The notes: generated from the letters alone by a model not told the origin. Positions 1 through 6,576 are shown, counted from the stretch's first letter. The stretch is DNA of 6,576 nucleotides from Alphaproteobacteria bacterium (GCA_025935155.1 JAICVV010000120.1:1-6576); one strand, 5' to 3'. Program-made: numbers and translations.

Positions 1-45
1 ATCCAGAGTTCCGCAAAGTTTCTACACATTTGCAAAGTGCGTTCA

Positions 46-70
46 GGAACTTCGGCAGGAATCCGGCGTT
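46..70 (+). promoter_or_regulatory. EcfG-type general stress promoter of otsA
   Basis: GGAAC at 46-50, a 16-base spacer, and CGTT at 67-70 match the alphaproteobacterial EcfG (RpoE2-type) sigma consensus exactly. Transcription would start near 76-78, leaving a leader of about 80 bases before the otsA TTG at 156. Trehalose synthesis is a known output of this sigma factor in rhizobia, so the gene behind it makes biological sense. The promoter lies inside what would be the N-terminal extension if otsA began at the ATG at 30, which is one reason to reject that start. Motif and spacing are seen directly; the sigma assignment is inferred. Confidence 0.8.
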
Positions 71-90
71 TTTCTATTGCCGGGCGAGGT

Positions 91-122
91 GTTCGGGCTC
101 CGAACGGTATTCGGGCCCCGAA
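91..122 (+). repeat. Two tandem palindromes in the otsA leader
   Basis: A 13-base unit, TTCGGGCYCCGAA, occurs at 92-104 and 110-122 with one difference (T or C at the seventh-to-eighth position region) and an 18-base period. Each is a perfect 5-bp inverted repeat around a 3-base centre; the first extends to 6 bp (91-105). As RNA, the four arms (92-96, 100-104, 110-114, 118-122) could form two tandem hairpins, or arm 2 could pair with arm 3 instead. Arm 4 with its flank (116-121, CCCCGA) can also pair with TCGGGG at 136-141, just before the Shine-Dalgarno. As DNA it could be a pair of dimeric repressor sites just downstream of the predicted transcription start. The repeats are certain; the function is unknown. 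Confidence 0.65.
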
Positions 123-144
123 GAGCGTGCCAGAGTCGGGGTTC

Positions 145-150
145 AGGAGG
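145..150 (+). promoter_or_regulatory. Ribosome-binding site fixing the otsA TTG start
   Basis: A perfect AGGAGG ends five bases before the TTG at 156. No other in-frame start codon nearby has a comparable site, and the protein from 156 begins directly at the conserved first beta strand of the family. Confidence 0.85.
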
Positions 151-155
151 CTAGG

Positions 156-1652
156 TTGGCACGGGTTTTCATCATTTCCAACCGAGTAGCGGTTCCGGAT
201 CCCGACCGCGGCGTTCATGCGGGTGGTCTGGAGGTCGCGCTAAAAGCCACACTGAAGCGGCACGACTGTGTCTGGCTGGGCTGGAGCGGCGACGTGAAGC
301 CGGAAGGAGAAATCCAAACCCGCACCGTTGTTGCGGGCGGCGTCACCTACATCGTCACCGATCTCAGCGAAGAAGACTACGAGGAATATTATAACGGCTT
401 CGCCAACCGGGTATTGTGGCCCATTCTGCACTACCGGCTGGACCTTGCGGAATTCACCCGCCGAGATCTCACGGGCTATCTTCGAGTCAACGAACATTTC
501 GCGGCTGAACTGGACAAAGTGCTTGAGCCGGATGACCTGATCTGGGTGCACGATTACCACCTGCTGCCGCTTGCCAAGGCGCTGCGGCAACGTGGACGGC
601 ACAACAGGATCGGTTTTTTTCTGCATATTCCGATGCCACCGCCGGAAATTCTCACGGCTATGCCCAATCATGAGCGGCTGATACCGGCGCTGCTGCATTA
701 CGACCTTGTCGGCTTCCAGACGGACGGCGATTCGCAGAATTTCGCGCGCTATCTCGCCAGCGAGTGCGGAATGCCGGCACATATCCCGCGCCGGATCGGC
801 CTGGACGATCGGACCATGCGGGTGGGTTCATTCCCGGTGGGCATCGAGACGCGCGAGTTCACGCGCCGGGCCCGGCGCGCGGTACGTTCCAGCTTTATCC
901 AATCGGTGCGGAACAGCACACCAGGTGCACTGATGCTGGGCGTGGACCGGCTCGATTATACCAAGGGAATCACACTCAAGCTGGACGCATACGAGCGATT
1001 TCTGATGGCCAATCCGCAGTGGCACGGACGCGTGACGTTCGCCCAGGTCACGCCGAAGAGCCGATCGGCCATCGACGAGTACGCACAGATGGAGCGGGAG
1101 ATCGATACAGCTGCGGGACGCATCAATGGCACCTATGGCGATGTATCCTGGACCCCGCTGCGCTACATCAACCGTCCCTACACCCGCACCGCATTGGCGG
1201 GGCTTTATCGGCTGGCGCGTGTCGGGCTGGTAACGCCCCTGCGCGACGGCATGAACCTCGTAGCCAAAGAATACGTGGCAGCACAGGACCTGGCCGATCC
1301 GGGTGTGCTGATACTGTCGCGTTTTGCGGGTGCAGCTGCGGAATTTGAAAGCGCCCTGATCGTCAATCCCTACGATCCCGAAGCGGCGGGAGCCGCCATA
1401 CGCCGCGCGCTGGAAATGCCGCTGACCGAACGTATCGACCGCCACCGCAAACTGTATCAGGCGTTGATGGAGAACGACGTCCGTTATTGGGGCGATCGCT
1501 TCCTCACTGCGTTGGCCGGGTATGATATGTCTGCCAACGACAAGCTTCTTGCTGACGAAGGTGCCGAGGCGAACAACGCCAATGCCGGCCGCCGCCGCAC
1601 TCATCCCCGCCTAACGCCTTCCGGAAGCGAAGAACGGCATCACTTCCGCTAA
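156..1652 (+). CDS. otsA: alpha,alpha-trehalose-phosphate synthase (UDP- or GDP-glucose using), TTG start
   Basis: OtsA joins a nucleotide-activated glucose to glucose-6-phosphate, giving trehalose-6-phosphate in the cytoplasm; OtsB then removes the phosphate to give the osmoprotectant trehalose. The 498-residue protein is a GT20, GT-B-fold glycosyltransferase. Visible hallmarks are SNR (R10), the glycine loop HAGGL (21-25), WSG (43-45), [12 protein letters not shown] (78-89), VHDYH (131-135), FLHIPMP (155-161, H157), VDRLDYTKG (263-271, R265 and K270) and [11 protein letters not shown] (363-373, D364 and E372). These sit at a constant offset of three from the E. coli catalytic residues R262, K267, D361 and E369. 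The TTG start is chosen for its perfect Shine-Dalgarno and because the protein then begins at the first conserved strand. Residues 457-498 are a polar, probably disordered tail. An EcfG-type promoter precedes the gene. No otsB is in the window. Confidence 0.95.
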   Translation: MARVFIISNRVAVPDPDRGVHAGGLEVALKATLKRHDCVWLGWSGDVKPEGEIQTRTVVAGGVTYIVTDLSEEDYEEYYNGFANRVLWPILHYRLDLAEFTRRDLTGYLRVNEHFAAELDKVLEPDDLIWVHDYHLLPLAKALRQRGRHNRIGFFLHIPMPPPEILTAMPNHERLIPALLHYDLVGFQTDGDSQNFARYLASECGMPAHIPRRIGLDDRTMRVGSFPVGIETREFTRRARRAVRSSFIQSVRNSTPGALMLGVDRLDYTKGITLKLDAYERFLMANPQWHGRVTFAQVTPKSRSAIDEYAQMEREIDTAAGRINGTYGDVSWTPLRYINRPYTRTALAGLYRLARVGLVTPLRDGMNLVAKEYVAAQDLADPGVLILSRFAGAAAEFESALIVNPYDPEAAGAAIRRALEMPLTERIDRHRKLYQALMENDVRYWGDRFLTALAGYDMSANDKLLADEGAEANNANAGRRRTHPRLTPSGSEERHHFR

Positions 1653-1660
1653 TCAGCGTG

Positions 1661-1684
1661 GCTGCGCCTGCTCTGGCGCGCAGC
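1661..1684 (+). terminator. Hairpin downstream of otsA, possible terminator
   Basis: GCTGCGCC (1661-1668) and GGCGCGCAGC (1675-1684) form an 8-bp GC-rich stem with a two-base bulge and a six-base loop, nine bases past the otsA stop. No U-run follows, so it is not a canonical intrinsic terminator; it could stabilise the mRNA end or act with Rho. It ends four bases before the next promoter, which fits a boundary between transcription units. Confidence 0.35.
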
Positions 1685-1687
1685 ATC

Positions 1688-1712
1688 GGAACTTCTTATC
1701 TTGTCAAAAGTT
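1688..1712 (+). promoter_or_regulatory. EcfG-type promoter of the DUF3309-ligD unit
   Basis: GGAAC at 1688-1692 is followed after 16 bases by AGTT at 1709-1712, with the same spacing as the otsA promoter and one mismatch to CGTT. Transcription would start near 1720, about 24 bases before the DUF3309 ATG. The second copy of the motif in the same window, again directly upstream of a plausible stress gene, makes chance less likely. The sigma assignment is inferred. Confidence 0.65.
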
Positions 1713-1743
1713 TCCTTCCCGCCATTTCGAAACGGGGAAATTC

Positions 1744-1899
1744 ATGCTCGGCACCATCCTTATCATCATCCTTATTCTGCTTCTGCTCGGCTCATGGCCA
1801 GCGTGGCCCTATAGCCGCGGCTGGGGCTACTATCCGAGCGGGCTGTTGGGCGTGGTGCTGATCGTCATTATCGTTCTGGTCCTGCTGGGAAGATTCTGA
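1744..1899 (+). CDS. DUF3309 small membrane protein
   Basis: This 51-residue peptide has a hydrophobic N-terminal segment (about 2-16, rich in L and I), a short aromatic centre with W18, W21, W27 and a GYYPSG turn (28-33), and a second hydrophobic segment (34-49). That is the pattern of DUF3309, a family of very small proteobacterial membrane proteins of unknown function, usually two helices in the inner membrane. A GGGGA stretch at 1734-1738 gives a suitable ribosome-binding site. It follows an EcfG-type promoter, which suggests induction by general stress. It ends six bases before the LigD phosphoesterase start and in the same reading frame, so the two are probably one operon. No function can be assigned from sequence. 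Confidence 0.88.
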   Translation: MLGTILIIILILLLLGSWPAWPYSRGWGYYPSGLLGVVLIVIIVLVLLGRF

Positions 1900-1905
1900 C
1901 GAAGG

Positions 1906-2652
1906 ATGCCGGGCTCGCGCCTCACTCTTTATAACCGGAAGCGCGATTTTGGCGTGACGCCGGAGCCGCCCGGCCGAGTCGGCAAAAGCGTGGGAAAGAA
2001 ACGCCGCTTCGTTATCCAGCGGCACGCGGCGACGCGGCTGCATTTCGATCTGCGGCTGGAGCTTGACGGCGTTTACAAATCCTGGGCGGTGACGAAAGTG
2101 CCGTCGCTCGATCCCGGCACACGCCGCCTGGCCGTCGAGGTGGAGGATCACCCGCTCGATTACGGGACCTTTGAAGGAACAATCCCGAAAGGCGAATACG
2201 GCGGCGGCACGGTGCAGCTCTGGGATCAGGGCACCTGGCGCCCGCAATCTACCGGCGATCCGGAGCGCGATCTTGCGCGCGGCAATCTGAAGGTTTGCTT
2301 CGATGGCAAGCGCATGCATGGCGGTTGGGCTCTCATCCGCTTGCGCGATCGCGAGCAGGGATTTCGCCGCACCCCTCGGCACAATTGGCTTCTCATCAAA
2401 GAAAACGATGAGTATGCGAAGCCCGGTGATGCCGACGCGCTTGCTTCTGAAACGACCTCCGTGAAAACCGGACGAACCCTCGAAGAAATTGCCAGCCGCT
2501 CGCGAAACGTGTGGCATTCAAATCGCAGCCAGACGGAGCCGGAATCTGCCCCCAAGTCACGCGCCGCCTCTGAGCGCGCGAAAAAGCCGGCACGGCGCAA
2601 AGCGCTCGTAAAGCCGAAACCCGCAGCTAAAAAAAAACTCAAGAAGCGCTGA
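1906..2652 (+). CDS. ligD: LigD 3'-phosphoesterase (PE) module, N-terminal part of a split LigD
   Basis: The PE module trims 3'-phosphate and 3'-ribonucleotide ends before ligation in bacterial non-homologous end joining. Catalytic residues match Pseudomonas LigD at an offset of two: R13-D14, H40, H46, D48, R50, R74, H82 and Y86. Motifs QRHAATRLHFDLRLELDG (38-55) and IPKGEYGGG (93-101) are clear, as is the conserved RTLEEIA and VWHSNR region after the domain. The tail becomes lysine-, alanine- and proline-rich and ends after three AAA codons at a nine-A run. Length is 248 residues, as in stand-alone PE proteins, but the tail resembles the PE-to-ligase linker of intact LigD. The start keeps R13-D14. 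Its purines GAAGG abut the ATG too closely, so GGGAAGA (1887-1893) or coupling to DUF3309 may drive translation. Confidence 0.92.
   Translation: MPGSRLTLYNRKRDFGVTPEPPGRVGKSVGKKRRFVIQRHAATRLHFDLRLELDGVYKSWAVTKVPSLDPGTRRLAVEVEDHPLDYGTFEGTIPKGEYGGGTVQLWDQGTWRPQSTGDPERDLARGNLKVCFDGKRMHGGWALIRLRDREQGFRRTPRHNWLLIKENDEYAKPGDADALASETTSVKTGRTLEEIASRSRNVWHSNRSQTEPESAPKSRAASERAKKPARRKALVKPKPAAKKKLKKR
2629..2637 (+). other. Nine-A slippery run at the LigD split
   Basis: Nine A residues are read as three lysine codons in the PE frame and contain the heptamer A AAA AAA (2631-2637) in correct register for -1 slippage. The -1 frame has a TAA at 2628-2630 just before the slip point, then is open from 2631 through the ligase module. 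The first residues in it are T-Q-E-A-L-N-A-P-R-A-V before the methionine at 2670. No strong stimulatory stem is obvious downstream; a small GCGG-TCATG-CCGC hairpin (2664-2676) is present. A homopolymer error in the read or assembly would look identical. Confidence 0.6.
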
Positions 2653-2669
2653 ACGCCCCGCGCGCGGTC

Positions 2670-4613
2670 ATGCCGCAATTCGTGGAGCCGGAACTCGCGC
2701 GCATGGTGGATCTGCCGGCGGGTGGCCCACTTTGGGTCCATGAAATCAAATTCGACGGTTATCGCATGCAGCTGCGCGTGGAAAAGAAGCGCGCAGTGCT
2801 GCTTACCCGCAAGAAGCTCGACTGGTCGCACAGGTTTCCTGAGATTATCGCCGAAGCGCGATCCTTGCCGGATTGCATTATCGACGGCGAAATCGCAGCG
2901 CTCGATGCGCGCGGCATTAGCAACTTTAGCGACCTGCAATCGGCGCTGTCGGACAAAGAGACTGCGGGGCTCGTCGATTTCGCGTTCGATCTGCTTTTCC
3001 TCGCGGGCCACGATCTGCGCGGGCTGCCGCTTATCGAGCGAAAAACGCTGCTTGAGCAGCTGCTGAGCAAAAAACTGCCGCCTTTATCGCGCATCCGTTA
3101 TGTCGAGCACTATAAATCCTCCGGTAAGGAGATGCTCGAAGCTGCCTGCCGCACGGGATTGGAGGGTGTAATCTCCAAGCGCGCCGATCAGCCGTACAAA
3201 TCCGGCCGCGGCAACGACTGGACCAAAGCCAAATGCCGCGGCGGCCAGGAGGTGGTGATCGGCGGCTGGAGGGGCGACGCCAACAATCTGCGATCGCTGC
3301 TGGCTGGCGCCTATCGGGACGGCAAGTTCCTGTATATGGGCCGCATTGGAACCGGGTACAACGTGAAATCTGCCGGCGAGTTGCTGCGCAAATTAAGGCC
3401 GCTGGAAATTGCGCAGCCGGCATTTGCGAATGCCGGCGAAATTCCGCGCGCACGCGATCTTCACTGGGTCGAGCCGAAACTGGTTGCGGAAGTGGAATTC
3501 GGCGCCATAACCTCGGCCGGAATACTGCGGCAGGCCAGCTACAAAGGCCTACGGGAAGATAAACCCGCCAAAAACGTGGTGCTCGAACCGCAACCGGCGG
3601 CGGCAGAGTCGAATAACAATCACAGCACATCCATGCAGAAGGCGAACGCAAGCACGCCTGCAGCAAAAACGGTGGTGGCAGGCAAAAAAGGTGTGGTGAG
3701 CGGCCATAAAGGCCTCATCGTGCGCGGCGTGGCCATCAGCAATCCGGACAAAGAATTGTGGCCTGCCACAAACGATTCACCGGCCGTCACCAAAGGTGAA
3801 CTCGTCCGCTATTACGAAATGGCAGCGTCGCGCATCCTGCCGCACATCGCGGGCCGGCCGCTTTCGATTGTGCGTGGACCGGACGGCATAGGTGGCGAGC
3901 AGTTCTTTCAGCGTCATGTCGTGCCCGGCCTGCAAGCTTATGCAAAACCCATTCGGGTTACCGGCGAAAGCAAACCGTATTTCTCGATCGACACTGAAGA
4001 CGGCCTGGTCGCGCTGGGGCAGGTCGCCGTCTTGGAGCTGCATCCCTGGGGCGCCAAACCGGGCGAGCCCGATATGCCGGAGCGCCTCACCTTCGATCTC
4101 GATCCGGCGCCGGATGTGCCGTTTGATGCGGTGATTGCCTCTGCGAAGGACATGCGCGCGCAATTGCAGCATCTCGGCTTCACGCCTTTCGTGAAGACGA
4201 CGGGAGGTAAAGGCATTCACGTGGTGGTCGCGATCAAGGGCGCACCGAAGAAGCCGCTCACCTGGACGCAAGCCAAGGAATTCGCGCGTGACGTGTGCCT
4301 GCAAATCGAGCAGGGAGCGCCTGACCGCTATACCACCAACATGTCCAAAAAGGTGCGAGGCGGGAAAATCTTTCTCGATTTCCTCCGCAACGCACGTACC
4401 GCAACGGCCGTGGCGCCCTGGTCGCCGCGGGCGCGCCCCGGCGCCACGATTTCCATGCCGCTGCAATGGAGCAAGCTGAAACCTGGTCTCGACCCGGCGC
4501 AGTTCAGCATTCCCAATGCCGCAAAGCTCCTGCGCGGAAGCGATCCGTGGAAAGATATCGACGCCACCGCCGTGAGTTTGGCGGCCGCCCGAAAACGGCT
4601 GAACGCGAGTTGA
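2670..4613 (+). CDS. ligD: LigD ATP-dependent DNA ligase plus polymerase/primase module
   Basis: This protein seals double-strand breaks and fills ends in Ku-dependent end joining. In 647 residues, the ligase nucleotidyltransferase carries KFDG (K27 is the adenylated lysine), IDGEIAALD (71-79), FAFDLLFL (104-111), LEGVISKR (164-171) and WTKAKC (184-189). An OB fold runs to about 305 and a low-complexity linker to about 345. The LigD polymerase domain (349-647) shows ELHPWGAK (456-463), DLD (D476, D478), GGKGIH (512-517, H517) and FLDFLRN with the third metal aspartate D570. All key residues are intact, so it is no decaying gene. Ligase-then-polymerase order is the Pseudomonas and rhizobial type. 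The ATG at 2670 has only GC-rich sequence upstream and no Shine-Dalgarno; its first residues, [10 protein letters not shown], correspond to internal linker in intact LigD. See the slippery run at 2629-2637. Confidence 0.93.
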   Translation: MPQFVEPELARMVDLPAGGPLWVHEIKFDGYRMQLRVEKKRAVLLTRKKLDWSHRFPEIIAEARSLPDCIIDGEIAALDARGISNFSDLQSALSDKETAGLVDFAFDLLFLAGHDLRGLPLIERKTLLEQLLSKKLPPLSRIRYVEHYKSSGKEMLEAACRTGLEGVISKRADQPYKSGRGNDWTKAKCRGGQEVVIGGWRGDANNLRSLLAGAYRDGKFLYMGRIGTGYNVKSAGELLRKLRPLEIAQPAFANAGEIPRARDLHWVEPKLVAEVEFGAITSAGILRQASYKGLREDKPAKNVVLEPQPAAAESNNNHSTSMQKANASTPAAKTVVAGKKGVVSGHKGLIVRGVAISNPDKELWPATNDSPAVTKGELVRYYEMAASRILPHIAGRPLSIVRGPDGIGGEQFFQRHVVPGLQAYAKPIRVTGESKPYFSIDTEDGLVALGQVAVLELHPWGAKPGEPDMPERLTFDLDPAPDVPFDAVIASAKDMRAQLQHLGFTPFVKTTGGKGIHVVVAIKGAPKKPLTWTQAKEFARDVCLQIEQGAPDRYTTNMSKKVRGGKIFLDFLRNARTATAVAPWSPRARPGATISMPLQWSKLKPGLDPAQFSIPNAAKLLRGSDPWKDIDATAVSLAAARKRLNAS

Positions 4614-4616
4614 TAT

Positions 4617-4630
4617 AGAGGGCGCCCTCT
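4617..4630. repeat. 14-bp perfect palindrome after ligD
   Basis: AGAGGGCGCCCTCT begins three bases after the ligD stop codon. As RNA it can form at best a 5-bp stem with a GCGC loop and has no U-run, so it is a poor terminator. A perfect even palindrome of this length could equally be a binding site for a dimeric regulator of argB. The repeat is certain; its role is not. Confidence 0.5.
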
Positions 4631-4671
4631 GCGGCCATGCTCCAAGCCAGGGCTGGTGGCGGGATCGGGAA

Positions 4672-4700
4672 CCTTGGTCTATAAGTCCGAGAACCCAAGG
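4672..4700 (+). promoter_or_regulatory. argB leader: -10-like box and inverted repeat over the Shine-Dalgarno
   Basis: TATAAG at 4680-4685 resembles a housekeeping -10 box, but no good -35 lies 16-18 bases upstream. CCTTGG (4672-4677) and CCAAGG (4695-4700) form a 6-bp inverted repeat; the right arm overlaps AAGGA (4697-4701), the argB ribosome-binding site, six bases before the ATG. A transcript coming from ligD would contain both arms and could hide the site; one starting near 4692 would not. This is weak evidence. Confidence 0.3.
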
Positions 4701-4707
4701 ATTCTGG

Positions 4708-5637
4708 ATGGCGCTGCAGGACGACGCCGGCAATTTGGACACCAACTTGCGCACGCTGGCCCGCTGGCGCTCGACTGCGCGTGTGCTGGTTGAAGCATTG
4801 CCGAACATCCTGAAATACGACGGCAAAACTATCGTTGTGAAATATGGCGGTCACGCCATGGAGGGCGGCGTTCCCCAACACTTTGCCCAGGACATCGTAT
4901 TGATGAAGCAGACGGGCATCGGCCCCATCGTGGTGCATGGCGGAGGCCCGCAGATCGGCTCGATGCTGAAGCGCCTGTCGATCCCGTCGAATTTCGTGGA
5001 CGGGTTGCGGGTAACAGATGCGGCCGCGATCGATGTGGTGGAGATGGTGCTCACCGGCTCCATAAACAAGCAGATCGTAAGCGGCATCAATGCCGCCGGC
5101 GGCCGCGCCGTCGGCATTTCCGGCAAGGATGGCAATCTCGTCATTGCCCGCAAGCTCGAACGCATCAAGCTCGATCCGCATACACTGCTGAGCAAAGCCG
5201 TCGATCTTGGCTTTGTCGGGGAGCCCGAAGCCGTGAACGCCGAAGTGCTTCGAACCATTATCGATTCGGCGCTTATTCCGGTCGTGGCCCCCATCGGTGT
5301 GGGGCGGAAGGGTGAAACCTACAACATCAATGCCGATACGGTTGCGGGTGCGGTCGCCGGCGCGATGAAGGCAACACGGCTGATGCTGCTGACCGATGTG
5401 GAAGGTGTACTAGACAATGACGGCAAGCGCATCCGGCGGCTCAGTGTGCCGGAGGCCCGCGCGCTGATTGCCAACGGCACCATTTCTGGAGGAATGATTC
5501 CGAAGATCGAAACGGCCATAGAGGCGGTGGAAGGTGGCGTGGATGCCGCTGTCATCCTGAATGGCCGCATCCCGCACGTTATCCTGCTGGAGCTCTTCAC
5601 CGAGCACGGCGCTGGAACCATGATCACCGCGGAATGA
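4708..5637 (+). CDS. argB: N-acetylglutamate kinase
   Basis: ArgB phosphorylates N-acetyl-L-glutamate with ATP, the second step of arginine biosynthesis, in the cytoplasm. The 309-residue amino-acid kinase shows VKYGGHAM (44-51, K45 binding the phosphates), VHGGGPQI (76-83), a conserved R101 in the GLRVTD stretch, NINADTVAG (206-214, with D210 as the catalytic organiser), LLTDVEG (227-233) and GGMIPK (261-266, K266). The C terminus ends in EHGAGTMI, a family signature. About 25 residues before the first strand, including a helix near 20-36 ([16 protein letters not shown]), match the N-terminal helix of hexameric, arginine-feedback-inhibited enzymes that E. coli ArgB lacks, so feedback inhibition is likely. 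AAGGA six bases before the ATG supports the start. The stop overlaps the next gene's start as ATGA. Confidence 0.96.
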   Translation: MALQDDAGNLDTNLRTLARWRSTARVLVEALPNILKYDGKTIVVKYGGHAMEGGVPQHFAQDIVLMKQTGIGPIVVHGGGPQIGSMLKRLSIPSNFVDGLRVTDAAAIDVVEMVLTGSINKQIVSGINAAGGRAVGISGKDGNLVIARKLERIKLDPHTLLSKAVDLGFVGEPEAVNAEVLRTIIDSALIPVVAPIGVGRKGETYNINADTVAGAVAGAMKATRLMLLTDVEGVLDNDGKRIRRLSVPEARALIANGTISGGMIPKIETAIEAVEGGVDAAVILNGRIPHVILLELFTEHGAGTMITAE

Positions 5638-6576
5638 CCTTTCGCAGATTGCTACAAGCGGCTTGTGCGCTCGCTTTCGTGCTGTGCGGTGCTCCGCCGG
5701 CGCAGGCATCGCTGAAGCTCTGCAATCAGACCAGCTACATCCTTTATGTGGCGGTCGGTTCCGCCACAAAAAAGGAGCTTGACACGACAGGCTGGCTGCG
5801 GATCGTGCCGGGCGACTGCGCCACGCCAATCTCAGAACTGCTTAGGGCGCCCGCCTATTTTCTCTATGCGCGAACTTCGCGGGCTCACTCTGGGCCGATG
5901 CGGGCCTGGGGCGGCAACGTGCAGATTTGCGCCCGCGATACGAACTTTACCCAGCGCACGAAGCTGCCGGTGCGCGGTTGCCCGAGCAACGAATTTTACA
6001 AGATGCCGTTCGCCGTTCTGGACCGCCACGGCCACACCACGTGGACCACGACTTTCAAGGAATCGCCGAGTCTTCGAACACTGAAGGATGCGAAGCATGC
6101 GGGCGTGAACCGCCTGCTGGAAGACCTCGGCTACCATGTGAACGTGCCGGGAGAGCGCGCCCACGATCAGGCGCTGGAAGATTTTCACCGCCGCACCAAA
6201 CTGCCGGCGGATGCAAACGAGGCGGAGCTTTTCGCCGCCCTCGAACTGCAGGCAACGAAGAAGGGCTCTCCTGCTGGGTATACCGTGTGCAACAGCAGCG
6301 AGCAGCCGGTGTGGATTGCGATTGGGCGGCAAGCCCAAAAGGGCATTGCCACGCGCGGGTGGTGGGAAGCGCCCGCGGGTGCTTGTTCGCGGGTGATCAG
6401 CGAAACGCTGCACACCAATGGCGTGTATCTCTTCGCTCGCGGCAAAGGGAAACAACCGCCCATTGTTACCGGAGGCACGAAGCTCTGCATTCGCGGCACC
6501 GAGTTCGACCTCAACGGCGCCCAGCCCTGCTCCGGCAAAGGTTTCAGCAAGGCAGGCTTCGCCTTTACGGATACCC
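5634..6576 (+). CDS. Secreted tandem-DUF1036 protein (3' end beyond the window)
   Basis: This open frame runs without a stop to the window end, so only 314 residues are visible. Residues 1-25 form a Sec signal peptide (RR near the start, a hydrophobic core, cleavage after AQA), with no lipobox. Residues 27-145 and 216 onward are two copies of a DUF1036-like domain. Each has four cysteines (C30, C62, C99, C116; C219, C251, C285, C299) with matching landmarks: LCN or VCN, TxGW, a G-C loop, YLYAR or YLFAR, and C-x-R-x-T-x-F. Between them, about 148-207 looks helical and faintly like a peptidoglycan-binding domain ([10 protein letters not shown] then [11 protein letters not shown]). Four-base ATGA overlap with argB indicates translational coupling. 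Function is unknown; an envelope or periplasmic location, with disulfide bonds, is inferred. Confidence 0.82.
   Translation, partial: MTFRRLLQAACALAFVLCGAPPAQASLKLCNQTSYILYVAVGSATKKELDTTGWLRIVPGDCATPISELLRAPAYFLYARTSRAHSGPMRAWGGNVQICARDTNFTQRTKLPVRGCPSNEFYKMPFAVLDRHGHTTWTTTFKESPSLRTLKDAKHAGVNRLLEDLGYHVNVPGERAHDQALEDFHRRTKLPADANEAELFAALELQATKKGSPAGYTVCNSSEQPVWIAIGRQAQKGIATRGWWEAPAGACSRVISETLHTNGVYLFARGKGKQPPIVTGGTKLCIRGTEFDLNGAQPCSGKGFSKAGFAFTDT

Noticed and set aside
13..38. Direct repeat GCAAAGT at 13-19 and 32-38 upstream of the otsA promoter
   Set aside because: Seven bases with 19-base spacing could be an activator site, but it is short and may be chance; the upstream sequence needed to judge it is missing.
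764..1348. Plus-strand open frame inside otsA in another frame
   Set aside because: It overlaps essential catalytic motifs of OtsA and encodes low-information arginine- and glycine-rich sequence.
828..1604. Minus-strand open frame (258 codons) opposite otsA
   Set aside because: Fully antisense to a strongly conserved gene, with no recognisable motif.
4668..4692. GGAAC before argB as a third EcfG promoter
   Set aside because: At the right spacing the bases are GAGA, not CGTT, so the -10 part is absent.
3777..4826. Long open frame on the minus strand (349 codons) across the polymerase domain and the argB start
   Set aside because: It lies opposite well-supported ligD and argB, its translation shows no recognisable domain, and long antisense frames are common in GC-rich DNA.
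5832..6455. Minus-strand open frame (207 codons) at the right end
   Set aside because: The opposite strand carries a better gene there, with signal peptide, duplicated cysteine pattern and coupling to argB.
1..6576. CRISPR array, tRNA or rRNA genes, insertion sequences, phage genes
   Set aside because: No regular spaced repeats, cloverleaf-like segments, transposase motifs or terminal inverted repeats were seen on reading both strands.

Overview
The window looks like chromosomal DNA of a moderately GC-rich alphaproteobacterium. The strongest clue is two copies of the GGAAC-N16-(c/a)GTT promoter used by the alphaproteobacterial general stress sigma factor EcfG: a perfect one before otsA and a near-perfect one before a small DUF3309 gene and ligD. 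The protein set also fits (DUF3309, LigD with PE-ligase-polymerase order, ArgB with an N-terminal helix, secreted DUF1036). I cannot name the genus. All genes are on the + strand.

Layout. Positions 1-155 hold the stress promoter (46-70) and an unusually structured otsA leader with two near-identical small palindromes. otsA (trehalose-6-phosphate synthase) runs from a TTG at 156 to 1652. A hairpin follows at 1661-1684, then the second stress promoter at 1688-1712. This leads into a 51-residue DUF3309 membrane peptide (1744-1899), the LigD 3'-phosphoesterase module (1906-2652), and the LigD ligase plus polymerase/primase module (2670-4613). After a 94-base gap with a 14-bp perfect palindrome and a weak promoter come argB (4708-5637) and, overlapping it by four bases, a secreted DUF1036 protein (5634 to beyond the window end).

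Function. otsA and DUF3309-ligD look like two neighbouring units of the general stress regulon: trehalose for osmotic and desiccation protection, and end-joining repair for DNA breaks in non-growing cells. argB and the DUF1036 gene form a separate unit, one for arginine biosynthesis and one for a cell-envelope protein of unknown role.

The most interesting point is ligD. The normally single protein is split exactly at a run of nine A residues that forms a classical slippery heptamer, A AAA AAA. The -1 frame is open from that run into the ligase module and encodes linker sequence that resembles intact LigD proteins. The ligase-polymerase reading frame has no visible ribosome-binding site. This could be programmed frameshifting or transcriptional slippage giving both a free phosphoesterase and a full 902-residue LigD, or a homopolymer error or mutation. 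Also worth checking are the tandem palindromes in the otsA leader and the duplicated four-cysteine DUF1036 architecture. I do not see a complete, undescribed multi-gene system.
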